A stretch of 64,000 bases of DNA from Streptomyces reniochalinae. GTDB lineage: Bacteria; Actinomycetota; Actinomycetes; Streptomycetales; Streptomycetaceae. Position numbers and translations under genes: made by a program. The DNA lies in the NCBI RefSeq assembly GCF_003323735.1, contig NZ_QOIM01000043.1, forward strand, positions 1-64,000. The letters are read 5' to 3'. Below, one piece after another: positions 15,474 through 23,305 of this stretch (its first letter is position 1; the number at the start of each line of letters is the position of its first letter). The notes beneath the pieces were generated by a model. The model was not told the DNA's origin, ran no database searches, and saw only the letters and a list, made by a program, of their open reading frames with translations.

Positions 15474-16379
15474 ATGCCCTCATCCCCCCACCCGGCGGCA
15501 GAGCACCGTTCGGGTGACCCCGCCACCCCCGGCAACGCGGCCACCGAGCACCTGCACGCTGCCCTGCGTATCGCGGCCCGCGGCCTGCCGGTGCTGCCGC
15601 TGCGCAAGGGCAAGGTGCCCTTCGGGAACTGCCCGGCCTGCACGCACTACGCATGCGGTGGCCGGCCGAACATGAAGACCCCCGGGCCCTGCACCTGCCC
15701 GGCGCCCTGTCACGGCTGGGCCGCCGCCACCACCAACCCGCACACCCTCGGCTCGCCCGCGTGGGCGCGAGCGTGGCGCCAGGCGGCGGCGGTGGCCTAC
15801 CATCCCGGCGGCGCCGGTCTCACCGTCGTGGACCTCGACCACCCAGGCGCGGTCGCCTGGGCCCGCGCCACGCTGCCGGCCACCCGGACCGTGGCCACCT
15901 CACGCGGGGAGCACTGGATCTACCGGGGCACCATGCGGTCGGTCAACGCCGTGCGGGACGGTGTGGACATCAAGTCCACGATGGCCTACGCCCGATGGCT
16001 CGCCCCGGGCGCCGGCACCATGTCGGACCTGCCGGAGACCGTGCGGGCACTGGCCACGAAGAAGCCCACCCCGGCCCTCTCGGAGCCGCTGGCCTTCACC
16101 GCAGGCGAACGTGCCGCGGGCGGGGAGTGCCCCCACCGCACGCCCATCTTCCTTGAGCGTGGCATCGCGATGGCGGAGCAGCGCATCACCGAGGCGCGCA
16201 GCGCGGTGCACACCACCGTCTACCGCACGTTCCTCGCCGTGCTCTCGGCTCACGGCCGGTGCGGCTGCCTCAGCGACGCGCACATGGAGCGGCTATTCGT
16301 CGCGGCGCAGGCCAAGGGCGAGTCCCTGCGGCACTGCACCGAGGCGTGGACCAACGCCCGCACCAGGTTGGGACTGTGA
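15474..16379 (+). CDS. Prim-Pol type bifunctional DNA primase/polymerase N-domain protein
   Basis: 301 residues from ATG 15474 (CAGGAGACACCCAGT upstream). The archaeo-eukaryotic primase fold is indicated by LRIAARGLPVLPLRKGKVPF at the start, the acidic pair in VVDLDHPG (D120, D122) and SRGEHWIYR further on. A Cys-rich insert (CPACTHYACGG...CTCPAPCH, about residues 53-80) replaces the usual short loop and probably binds zinc. AICEs use RepSA, RepAM or Prim-Pol for replication of the excised circle; this one belongs to the last class. The ATPase domain is on the separate next gene, 2 nt downstream. Confidence 0.75.
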   Translation: MPSSPHPAAEHRSGDPATPGNAATEHLHAALRIAARGLPVLPLRKGKVPFGNCPACTHYACGGRPNMKTPGPCTCPAPCHGWAAATTNPHTLGSPAWARAWRQAAAVAYHPGGAGLTVVDLDHPGAVAWARATLPATRTVATSRGEHWIYRGTMRSVNAVRDGVDIKSTMAYARWLAPGAGTMSDLPETVRALATKKPTPALSEPLAFTAGERAAGGECPHRTPIFLERGIAMAEQRITEARSAVHTTVYRTFLAVLSAHGRCGCLSDAHMERLFVAAQAKGESLRHCTEAWTNARTRLGL

Positions 16380-16381
16380 CC

Positions 16382-17857
16382 ATGGCCGACGAGGAAAAGA
16401 CCCCGGCCCGCGAGGTCATCACCGACTACGCGCAGGCCCACTTCCGCTACTTCCGCACCGCCGACGGGACCGTGTACGCACAGCGGAACGGCCACCCCGT
16501 CGCCCGGCCCATCCGCTCGCAGGGCACGACCGGCAGCCACCGCCAGGAACTCATGGTCGGCCTCTTCCGCGACGGGTGCGGCGTCTTCAACGGGACAGCG
16601 CTGAAGGAGGCGCTGGATCTGATCGAAGCACTCGCGCTGACCGAGGACGTGCAGCCCGTGCACATCCGCGTCGCCCCCGGATACGACGGCGCCACGTGGC
16701 TGGACCTGGGCCGCGCCGACGGGCAGTCCGTCCGTATCCACCCCGCTGGCTGGGAGATCACCACTCCCGACCCGAGGGAGGTGTGTTGGCGACGCACCCA
16801 GCTCACCGGGGAACTGCCCCTGCCCGCCCGGGACACCGACGGCAAGGGCATCGACCTGCTCCTGAGGCTGTGCAACTTCGCCGGAGCCGAGACCGAATGC
16901 CTGGCCATCGCGTGGCTGATCGGCTGCCTCGGGCCGTCCGTGCCCGTCCCCGCCCCGTTCCTCACCGGGCCGCAGGGTGCGGGCAAGTCCACCGGGGGGC
17001 GGATGCTGGTGCGGATCATCGAGGGCATGAGCGGGGACCTGCGCCGTGCCCCGAAGGATGAGGAGAACCTAGTGGCGGCCGTGGCCGCGGGCTGGGTCAC
17101 CGCGCTGGACAACCTCTCGCACATGACCCCTGACCTGTCGGATGCCATGTGCTGCATCGTCACCGGAGCGGAGAACGTCAAGCGCGCCCTGTTCACCGAC
17201 GGGGACGTCTTCCGGGCCCGCTACCGCCGCCCCATGCTGCTGACCGGCATTGACGTCGGCGTCATCCGGCCCGACCTGGCCGAACGACTCCTGCCGCTGC
17301 GGCTGGAGCGGCCCAAGGTGCGGCGCACCGAGGCGGAACTGTGGGCCGAGTACACCGAGGCGCTGCCCGCGATCCTCGGATCGCTGCTCGACCTCACGGT
17401 GAAGGTCCGGGCGGCAGAGGCGGAGACCCCCACGGATCTGCGGATGGCGGACTTCGCGCACCTGTGCGCGCAGCTCGACGCGGCCACCGGCTTCGGCGCG
17501 CTGGCCGCCTACCGGCGGAGCCTGGATGACCTCAACGATGACGTGATCGAGGGGGATCTGCTCGCGCAGACCGTCTTGCAGCACGCCGATGGCATCGAAG
17601 CGGGCGAACCGCAGCGCATGACCTCCACAGAGTGGTTGCACTGCCTCAGCCGCCTCTACAGCGGCGAAAACCTACGTCCACTGCCCAAGGGATGGCCGAC
17701 CACGGGAAAGGTCCTCTCAGACCGCCTCAAGCGCCTTCAACCGACGCTCGCGGCCCGCGGAGTCCTCATCGACTCGGGCCGCACCCGAGAGGGCCGGTAC
17801 CTCGAAATGCTCCGCCGACCGGACCGGAACCCGCCCGAGCAGCAACAAGCGTTCTGA
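16382..17857 (+). CDS. P-loop ATPase/helicase partner of Prim-Pol
   Basis: 491 residues. Walker A is GPQGAGKST at about residue 199, in the context APFLTGPQGAGKSTGGRMLVRIIEGMSGDLRRAPKDEENL, followed by WVTALDNLSHM as a Walker B-like strand and a sensor region ending RRPMLLTGIDVGVIRPDLAERLLPLRLER. This is the D5/primase-C-like superfamily 3-related ATPase found fused to or beside AEP primases in plasmids and phages. It follows the Prim-Pol gene by 2 nt, so the two probably act together to open and copy the element's origin. The likely origin is the repeat array 175 bp downstream. Confidence 0.75.
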   Translation: MADEEKTPAREVITDYAQAHFRYFRTADGTVYAQRNGHPVARPIRSQGTTGSHRQELMVGLFRDGCGVFNGTALKEALDLIEALALTEDVQPVHIRVAPGYDGATWLDLGRADGQSVRIHPAGWEITTPDPREVCWRRTQLTGELPLPARDTDGKGIDLLLRLCNFAGAETECLAIAWLIGCLGPSVPVPAPFLTGPQGAGKSTGGRMLVRIIEGMSGDLRRAPKDEENLVAAVAAGWVTALDNLSHMTPDLSDAMCCIVTGAENVKRALFTDGDVFRARYRRPMLLTGIDVGVIRPDLAERLLPLRLERPKVRRTEAELWAEYTEALPAILGSLLDLTVKVRAAEAETPTDLRMADFAHLCAQLDAATGFGALAAYRRSLDDLNDDVIEGDLLAQTVLQHADGIEAGEPQRMTSTEWLHCLSRLYSGENLRPLPKGWPTTGKVLSDRLKRLQPTLAARGVLIDSGRTREGRYLEMLRRPDRNPPEQQQAF

Positions 17858-17870
17858 CCGGCACCCAACA

Positions 17871-17916
17871 AGCAAGAAGAGCACCAGACGCCACGCCGCC
17901 GAGTGCTCTTCTTGCT
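17871..17916 (+). terminator. strong hairpin after the replication genes
   Basis: Perfect 14-bp stem: AGCAAGAAGAGCAC (17871-17884) with GTGCTCTTCTTGCT (17903-17916), 18-nt loop, 13 bp after the stop codon of the ATPase gene. It probably ends the long transfer/replication transcript or delimits the origin region. Confidence 0.6.
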
Positions 17917-18031
17917 CTTCGGCGCCACGGCGCCGCCCGAAAGACGTGCCGCGCAGCGGCTCCTTCTTCACGCCTTGAGCCGCACCGCACCACAACAGAA
18001 ACCCCTCCTCTTTTTCCTAAGAGAGGAACGC

Positions 18032-18248
18032 TGCGTCACCTGCGTCACCCGGGGCCCGAGAACACCCCGTGACCTGCCACAACGCGCGTGACGCAGAGGG
18101 CAGCGCCTGCGTCACCCGTGCGTCACCTGCGTCACCTGCGTCACCTGATGACGCAGCCCATGACGCACCGGTGACGCACACCCAAACCCCTGCGTCACCC
18201 AAAGCCTCAGGTCAGAGCCACAAATGACGCAGGTGACGCGGTGACGCA
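18032..18248. repeat. iteron-like TGCGTCACC array, candidate replication origin
   Basis: Seven direct TGCGTCACC copies (18032, 18041, 18108, 18119, 18128, 18137, 18191) and seven inverse copies or close variants (18088, 18149, 18161, 18170, 18225, 18232, 18240) within 217 bp. Several abut head to tail at a 9-bp period. It lies between the replication ATPase gene and xis, with no gene inside. Iterons for the Prim-Pol/ATPase pair are the leading interpretation; Xis binding or att arm sites are the alternative. Confidence 0.65.
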
Positions 18249-18306
18249 GGGATCCACACCTCGGACACACGCAGCCTCATCCCACCGGCCAAGGAGGCAC
18301 ACCCGG

Positions 18307-18513
18307 ATGACCGCCACCGTGACCGCGCCCGCTGACCGCCTGCTCTACAAACCGGAGGACGCCGCCGAAGTTCTCAGCATCGGCCGTTCCTTCGTCTACG
18401 AACTCATGGCGGCCGGAGAGCTGGAGTACGTCGAGCTGAGCCGCCGTTGCCGACGCATCCGGCGAACCGCGCTTGAGCAGTACGTCGCCAAGCTGAGCCC
18501 GCAGAGCCACTGA
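18307..18513 (+). CDS. xis: excisionase-type helix-turn-helix protein
   Basis: 68 residues. LLYKPEDAAEVLSIGRSFVYELMAAGELEYVELSRRCRRIRRTALEQYVAKL is the MerR-like winged helix (HTH_17) of AICE excisionases. ATG 18307 follows AAGGAGG at 18291-18297; a GTG at 18241 would extend into the repeat array and is not favoured. It stands 52 bp before the integrase gene on the same strand, the usual xis-int order. It is expected to bend attR DNA and steer Int towards excision. Confidence 0.85.
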   Translation: MTATVTAPADRLLYKPEDAAEVLSIGRSFVYELMAAGELEYVELSRRCRRIRRTALEQYVAKLSPQSH

Positions 18514-18565
18514 CCGAAGCACACCCGAGGCGCTTCCGCAGATTGCTCCGGGGGCGCCTCTCTGC

Positions 18566-19963
18566 ATGGAGGAGCATGTGAGTCCTCGTAAGCCGAACAT
18601 GGAGTCGTCTATCTACCTGGGCAGTGATGGGTGGTGGCACGGCCGCGTCACGATGGGCGTGAAGAACGACGGGAGTCCGGACCGCCGGCATCGTCGGGCG
18701 AAGAGCGAGCCGGAAGTCAATCGCAAGGTCAAGGAGCTGGAGCGGCTCCGGGACCAGGGTCGGGCGCCGAAGGCTGGCCGGAAGCCCACCGTTGAGGAGT
18801 GGCTGACGACGTACCTCACCACCATCGCGAGTCTGAAGCTCAAGCCGCGGTCGCTGGATGACTACTGGTCGAAGACCCGCAACGACATCATCCCGGGAGT
18901 CGGGCAGCACCGACTCGACAAGCTTCAACCGGAGCACTTGGAGCGGATGTACGCCGACATGCTCGAAGAGGGCCACGCACCCTCGCACGTGCTGAAGGTC
19001 CACCGCATCCTGTCGCGGGCTCTCAAGATTGCCCACCGCCGCCGGATCATCTCAGAGAACGTGGCCACGCTCGTGGAGCCCCCATCCGTTGACGAGACAG
19101 AGGCGAACCCTTTCACCATGGCGGAAGCCAGGGCGTTCCTGCTGGCCGCTGCGAAGCGCCCGACCTCTCTGCGCTGGATCGTCGGCGTAGGCATGGGGTT
19201 CCGGCAGGGAGAGTGTTTGGGGCTGCGCTGGGCGTACGTGGACCTTGAAGCCGAGCTGTTTCACCCGCGTTGGCAGCTCCAACGGCTCACGTGGCGGCAC
19301 GGTTGTGCCGACCCGCACACGTGTGGGACCCGACTGCACCGCTTCGAGCCGTGCCCCGAGAAGTGCACGGTGCACAAGCACTACACCCGCGGTTGTCCCC
19401 CGCCGTGCGCGAAGGACTGCACCCGGCACGCGAGCATCTGCCCGGAGCGCAAGGGTGGCGGACTGGTCTTCACGCGGCCCAAGACGAAGAAGAGCCGTGA
19501 GCCCGTGCCGATCCCTCCTCCGTTCATCCCGCACCTGCGCGCACAACGCGAGGCCCAGCAGGAGGCACGCGAGGCGGCTGGAGAGCTGTGGGAGGAGCAC
19601 GACGCCGTGTTCGCCCGGCCGGACGGGCGGCCCTTGGACCCGCGGGCCGACTGGGAGGAGTTCAAGGTGCTGTTGGAGGAGGCGGGCATCAGCGACCGTC
19701 GGCTCTACGACGGGAGCCGCCACACGGCCGGCACGATTCTGAACGAGTTGGGGGTGGACATGCCCACGATCATGGAGATCCTGCGGCACACCCAGATCAG
19801 CCAGACGCGGCGGTACGTCAAGGGCCGCTCGGAGCTGTCGAAGGAGGCGATGCGGCGGATGGGGGACGCATTTCTGCCGCCGCCCCGGGCCACGTCTGAG
19901 ACCAGGACTGAGACCGGGCAGACCCGCGCGGAGCGGGCGAAGCGTCGCCGTCGTATCCGCTGA
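18566..19963 (+). CDS. int: tyrosine-recombinase integrase of the AICE
   Basis: 465 residues. An N-terminal arm-binding part is followed by the core-binding SAM-like domain (PTVEEWLTTYLTTIASLKLKPRSLDDY...). The catalytic domain shows R in GFRQGECLGLRW (about 212), then RLYDGSRHTAGT and a terminal tyrosine in QTRRYVKG (about 416). The usual HxxR histidine is replaced: the motif reads YDGSR. This is seen in other streptomycete integrases. A Cys-rich insert (about residues 252-295, with ten cysteines) interrupts the catalytic domain. It acts at the 44-bp tRNA-Thr core 47 bp downstream. The start could also be ATG 18599, but ATG 18566 is preceded by a weak GCATGGAGGAG context. Confidence 0.9.
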   Translation: MEEHVSPRKPNMESSIYLGSDGWWHGRVTMGVKNDGSPDRRHRRAKSEPEVNRKVKELERLRDQGRAPKAGRKPTVEEWLTTYLTTIASLKLKPRSLDDYWSKTRNDIIPGVGQHRLDKLQPEHLERMYADMLEEGHAPSHVLKVHRILSRALKIAHRRRIISENVATLVEPPSVDETEANPFTMAEARAFLLAAAKRPTSLRWIVGVGMGFRQGECLGLRWAYVDLEAELFHPRWQLQRLTWRHGCADPHTCGTRLHRFEPCPEKCTVHKHYTRGCPPPCAKDCTRHASICPERKGGGLVFTRPKTKKSREPVPIPPPFIPHLRAQREAQQEAREAAGELWEEHDAVFARPDGRPLDPRADWEEFKVLLEEAGISDRRLYDGSRHTAGTILNELGVDMPTIMEILRHTQISQTRRYVKGRSELSKEAMRRMGDAFLPPPRATSETRTETGQTRAERAKRRRRIR

Positions 19964-19970
19964 ACCACAA

Positions 19971-20003
19971 AACCCCAGGTCAGAATCCATCTGACCTGGG
20001 GTT
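19971..20003 (-). terminator. AICE-supplied terminator for tRNA-Thr
   Basis: Perfect 14-bp stem AACCCCAGGTCAGA/TCTGACCTGGGGTT with a 5-nt loop; on the minus strand it is followed by TTTTGTGG. It shares the CCAGGTC/GACCTGG stem core with the displaced host terminator at 2646-2678. It also sits right after int and may serve both genes. Confidence 0.75.
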
Positions 20004-20009
20004 CCAGTG

Positions 20010-20053
20010 GAGCCGCCTAAGGGAATCGAACCCTTGACCTACGCATTACGAGT
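20010..20053 (-). repeat. attR: right att copy, within the intact tRNA-Thr
   Basis: 44 bp identical to 2684-2727. It forms the 3' half of the functional tRNA, so integration restored the gene with element-derived sequence. The TGG at 20008-20010 encodes a 3' CCA, which the left copy lacks (ACG there); CCA encoding therefore came with the element. Confidence 0.9.
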
Positions 20054-20084
20054 GCGTCGCTCTGGCCGACTGAGCTAAGGCGGC
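20011..20084 (-). tRNA. tRNA-Thr (anticodon CGU)
   Basis: Full cloverleaf on the minus strand: acceptor GCCGCCT/AGGCGGC, D arm AGCTCAGTCGGCCAGAGC, anticodon stem ACGCA/TGCGT with loop CTCGTAA (anticodon CGT), T arm CAAGGGTTCGATTCCCTT and discriminator T. It serves as the AICE attachment site. Confidence 0.95.
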
Positions 20085-20164
20085 GGGTGCGTGCGACCAG
20101 TGTGGGGGCCGCTGCGGCGACAAGTCTACAGGGTTTGCGGGGGTGGTCGGGACGGGGGCCGGGG

Positions 20165-21796
20165 TCAGTGGCAGGTGGTGCCGTTCTTGGGGGGCTTGCC
20201 CTGGACGAGGTAGGAGGTGACGGCGGAGTCGACGCAGTCGCTGCCGCGCAGGTAGGCGGTGTGGCCGTCGCCCTCGTAGGTGACCAGGCGGGCCGAGGAG
20301 AGCTGGCCCGCCAGGCCCTGGGCCCAGCGGTAGGGGGTGGCCGGGTCGCGGGTGGTGCCGACGACGACGATCGGGTCGGCGCCCTCGGCGGCGATCCGGT
20401 GCGGTTCGCCCGTGGGCTTCACCGGCCACTTGGCGCAGTTCAGCGCCGCCCAGGCGAAGTTGCGGCCGAAGACGGGGCTGGCCTTCTCGAAGGAGGGGAC
20501 CGCCTTGCGGGCCGCGGCCGCGTCGGAGAAGGCGGGGGGTGCGTCGAGGCAGTTGACGGCCGGGTTGGCGTACATGATGTTGCTGTACTCGCCGTCGGGG
20601 CCGCGCTCGTAGTAGTCGTCGGAGAGGGCGAGGAGCGGTGCTCCGTCGCCCTTCTTGGCGGCCGCGAGTGCCTCACGCAGCTGGGGCCAGGAGCCCTCGT
20701 CGTACATGGCGCGAATCACACCCGAGGTGGCCAGGGACTCGGTCAGGGGGCGCGAGGAGCCGGTCTTGAGGGGCTTGCGGTCGACCTTCTCGAAGAAGTC
20801 GCCCAGCTCCTCGCCCGCCTCGCTGACGCCGCCGGTGCCCAGGGGGCAGTCGGAGCGGCCGACGCAGTCCTTCGCGAACGCCTTGAACGCCGTCTCGAAG
20901 CCGGCGGTCTGTTCGCGGTTGACCCGGCGTGCGGACAGGGAAGGGTCCATGGCGCCGTCCAGCACCATGCGGCCGGAGCGCTTCGGGAACAGTCCCGCGT
21001 ACGTGGCGCCCAGGTAGGTGCCGTAGGAGGCCCCGACGTAGTTGAGCTGCTTGTCGCCGAGTACGCCGCGCAGGACGTCCATGTCGCGGGCCGCCTCCGT
21101 CGTCGAGACGTGGCCCAGCAGTTTGCCCGAGCGCTTCTTGCAGCCCTTGGCGAAGCGCTCGTAGGCGGCGGTGAGCGCGTCCGTCTCCTTCGCGGAGTCC
21201 GGGGTCTGGTCGACGCGCGTGTAGGAGTCCATCTGCTTGTCGCTCAGGCATTCGACCGGCTCGCTGTGGCCGACGCCGCGCGGGTCCATGCCGACCAGCG
21301 TGTAGTGGTCGCGCACCTGCGGCGGGTACGCGAGACCCGCCGCCTGCTGCACGTAGTCGATCGCCGAGCCGCCAGGGCCGCCCGGGTTGACGTGCAGCGA
21401 CCCGCCCTTCGGCTTGCCCCCGCCGCCCTGCGGCTTGGAGCGGGTGACGGCCAGGCGCACGCTGTGCCCGGTGTCGTCGGGGCCGTCACCGGGTTCGTCG
21501 TAGTCCAGCGGCACCCGCAGCGACGCGCACTCGAAGCCTTCGACACCGCAGCTGCGCCACGACAGCTTCTGGTTGTAGTACGGGCGCAGGTTCTCCGGGA
21601 CCGACTCCGAGAGCGGCTTGAGCGGCGGGGCGTCGGCGCCCGCGTGCGCGCCGGAGGGGTCGGAACCCGGGCTGTCGGAGCCGTCCTCGGACGAGCAGCC
21701 CGCAAGCACCAGAGCCGTCACCGCCAGGACGGCCGCGGCCACACGACGGGGCCCCCGCGCGGTACGGGCTCGGGGTCCGGGTGGCTGCTGACTCAT
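20165..21796 (-). CDS. secreted lipoprotein peptidase of the Tap/Slp alpha/beta-hydrolase family
   Basis: 543 residues from ATG 21796, chosen because GGAGGG lies 8 nt upstream. A lipobox signal peptide (VAAAVLAVTALVLAGC) predicts an outer-membrane-side lipoprotein. The hydrolase core shows LHVNPGGPGGSAIDY (oxyanion region), DPRGVGHSEPVEC, the nucleophile in GASYGTYLG (about Ser254) and a C-terminal DGHTAYLRG carrying the histidine. The C-terminal domain matches the TAP-like family, which includes the mycelium-associated tripeptidyl aminopeptidases of S. lividans (Tap, SlpD, SlpE). It probably trims peptides at the cell surface. It lies 80 bp from tRNA-Thr. Confidence 0.85.
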   Translation of the reverse strand: MSQQPPGPRARTARGPRRVAAAVLAVTALVLAGCSSEDGSDSPGSDPSGAHAGADAPPLKPLSESVPENLRPYYNQKLSWRSCGVEGFECASLRVPLDYDEPGDGPDDTGHSVRLAVTRSKPQGGGGKPKGGSLHVNPGGPGGSAIDYVQQAAGLAYPPQVRDHYTLVGMDPRGVGHSEPVECLSDKQMDSYTRVDQTPDSAKETDALTAAYERFAKGCKKRSGKLLGHVSTTEAARDMDVLRGVLGDKQLNYVGASYGTYLGATYAGLFPKRSGRMVLDGAMDPSLSARRVNREQTAGFETAFKAFAKDCVGRSDCPLGTGGVSEAGEELGDFFEKVDRKPLKTGSSRPLTESLATSGVIRAMYDEGSWPQLREALAAAKKGDGAPLLALSDDYYERGPDGEYSNIMYANPAVNCLDAPPAFSDAAAARKAVPSFEKASPVFGRNFAWAALNCAKWPVKPTGEPHRIAAEGADPIVVVGTTRDPATPYRWAQGLAGQLSSARLVTYEGDGHTAYLRGSDCVDSAVTSYLVQGKPPKNGTTCH

Positions 21797-21950
21797 CGGG
21801 CGTCCCTCCGCTCGCGGCATGTCCACGCGAGCCTACCCACTGTGCCGTCGTGCCGTCCGCCCGCCGGGCCCACCAGGCGCGTCAGCGTCCGGCCGGGCCG
21901 GCCCGGCGCGTCGGGGCGTCAGACGGGAGGAACAGGGCGCGTGGTCGGCC

Positions 21951-23162
21951 TCAGCCCGCCCTGAGTGCCATCGTCATCGCCTCGACAGCCAGCAGGGGCG
22001 CCACGTTGCGGTCGAGCGCCCGGCGGCACTCCAGTACGGCATCGATACGGCGCAGCGTCTGCTCCGGACGCGACGTGGTGACGAGCCGGTCGACGGGTGC
22101 CGAGGGGTCCTCGTGCGCGAGAGCGACCGAGGAGCCCAACTGGCGGGCCAGCACGTCACGGTAGAAGGCCGTCAGGTCCGAGAGCGCCAGGTCGAGGGAG
22201 TCGCGCTGGGTGCGGGTCGCACGCCGCTTCTGCTTGTCCTCCAGCTCCTTCATCGCACCCGCCGTGCCGCGCGGCAGCCGCTTGCCCTCCGTGGCGCCGA
22301 GTGCGGTGCGCAGCTCCTCGGTTTCCTTGGCGTCCAGCTCCTCCGCCACCTGCTTGGCGTCCTCCGCGGCGGAGTCGAGCAGCTCTTGCGCGGCACGCAG
22401 CGCGCTGCCCACGTCCTCGACCCGGGCGGGCAGCTTCAGCACCGCAAGGCGCCGGGCGCGGGCCCGCTCGTCCGTGGCCAGCCGCAGCGCCCGGTCGATG
22501 TGGCCCTGCGTGGCCCGTGCGGCGAACCTGGCCGTGTCCGGATCGATGCCGTCCCGCCGCATCAGCAGGTCCGCGACCGCGTCCACCGGGGGCGTGCGCA
22601 GCGCCAGGTGGCGGCAGCGGGACCGGATCGTCGGCAGCACGTCCTCCGTCGACGGGGCGCACAGCAGCCACACCGTGCGCGGCGCCGGCTCCTCGACGGC
22701 CTTCAGCAGGACGTTGCCCGCGCCTTCGGTGAGGCGGTCGGCGTCCTCCAGGACGATCACCTGCCAGCGGCCGCCCGCCGGCGACATCTGTGCCTCCCGC
22801 ACCAGCGCGCGGGTCTCCTTGACGCCGATGGACAGCAGGTCCGTACGGACGACGGTCACGTCCGCGTGGGTGCCGACCATCGTCGTGTGGCAGCCCTCGC
22901 AGAAACCGCACCCCGGGCTGCCGCCCAGCGCCCTGTCCGGGCTGACGCACTGGAGCGCCCCCGCGAACGCGCGAGCCGCCTGTGAGCGGCCCGCACCCGG
23001 CGGTCCTGTGAAGAGCCAGGCGTGGGTCATCGCGGAGCCGGTCAGGCCGGCCGACCCGCCCTCCGCGGCCTCCGCCGTCACGTACGCGTCGGCGTCCCGC
23101 GCGGCAGCCGTCAGCTGCCCCACCGCCCTGTCCTGCCCCACCAGGTCGTCCCACACCGCCAT
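21951..23162 (-). CDS. holB: DNA polymerase III subunit delta'
   Basis: 403 residues starting MAVWDDLVGQDRAVGQL; an alternative ATG 9 nt upstream is equally possible. The AAA+ clamp-loader features are LFTGPPGAGRSQAARAFAGAL (P-loop with Arg in place of Lys, as usual for the inactive delta' subunit), a four-cysteine zinc module (C...CGFCEGC) and SPAGGRWQVIVLEDADRLTEGAGNVLLKAVEEP, followed by an arginine-sensor-like IRSRCRHLALRTP. It loads the beta clamp on DNA. Gene order tmk-holB is conserved in actinobacteria. About 150 bp downstream are empty. Confidence 0.9.
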   Translation of the reverse strand: MAVWDDLVGQDRAVGQLTAAARDADAYVTAEAAEGGSAGLTGSAMTHAWLFTGPPGAGRSQAARAFAGALQCVSPDRALGGSPGCGFCEGCHTTMVGTHADVTVVRTDLLSIGVKETRALVREAQMSPAGGRWQVIVLEDADRLTEGAGNVLLKAVEEPAPRTVWLLCAPSTEDVLPTIRSRCRHLALRTPPVDAVADLLMRRDGIDPDTARFAARATQGHIDRALRLATDERARARRLAVLKLPARVEDVGSALRAAQELLDSAAEDAKQVAEELDAKETEELRTALGATEGKRLPRGTAGAMKELEDKQKRRATRTQRDSLDLALSDLTAFYRDVLARQLGSSVALAHEDPSAPVDRLVTTSRPEQTLRRIDAVLECRRALDRNVAPLLAVEAMTMALRAG

Positions 23163-23305
23163 ACGGACCATTGTCCCGGATGCCGGTGACACCCGGGCAC
23201 CGTCCGCCGCCACGCCGTGGGGCAACCCCCGTCGGCTCCCCCGGCGCTGCGCCTGCCCGGACGGTGTCCGGGTTCAGCGCGCCGCGGGAGCCGGTGGCGG
23301 GAGCG

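Larger units (their letters stand above)
2684..20053 (+). mobile_element. actinomycete integrative and conjugative element (AICE), Prim-Pol type, in tRNA-Thr
   Basis: A 44-bp perfect direct repeat corresponding to the 3' half of tRNA-Thr (anticodon loop to acceptor end) bounds 17.4 kb. The contents match the AICE plan: tyrosine integrase and xis at the tRNA-proximal end, a Prim-Pol replication protein with a partner ATPase, a single FtsK-like translocase, spread genes and a GntR (KorSA-like) regulator. No relaxase or type IV secretion genes are present, as expected for double-stranded DNA transfer by TraB-type translocases. All core modules look intact, so the element could be mobile. Cargo genes (type IV restriction enzyme and ParB-like) lie at the distal end. 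Confidence 0.9.

Noticed and set aside
17903..18091. Small plus-strand ORF MLFLLFGAT... after the ATPase gene
   Set aside because: Starts inside the terminator stem and runs into the repeat array without a ribosome site.
18032..18248. CRISPR array
   Set aside because: The repeat unit is 9 bp, in both orientations, often directly abutting and without uniform spacers; no cas genes.
2684..20053. Prophage interpretation of the island
   Set aside because: No capsid, tail, terminase or lysis genes; the gene set is that of an AICE.
20087..21964. 625-residue plus-strand frame opposite the peptidase gene
   Set aside because: Antisense to a lipobox-bearing protein with intact hydrolase motifs; composition is typical of a shadow frame.
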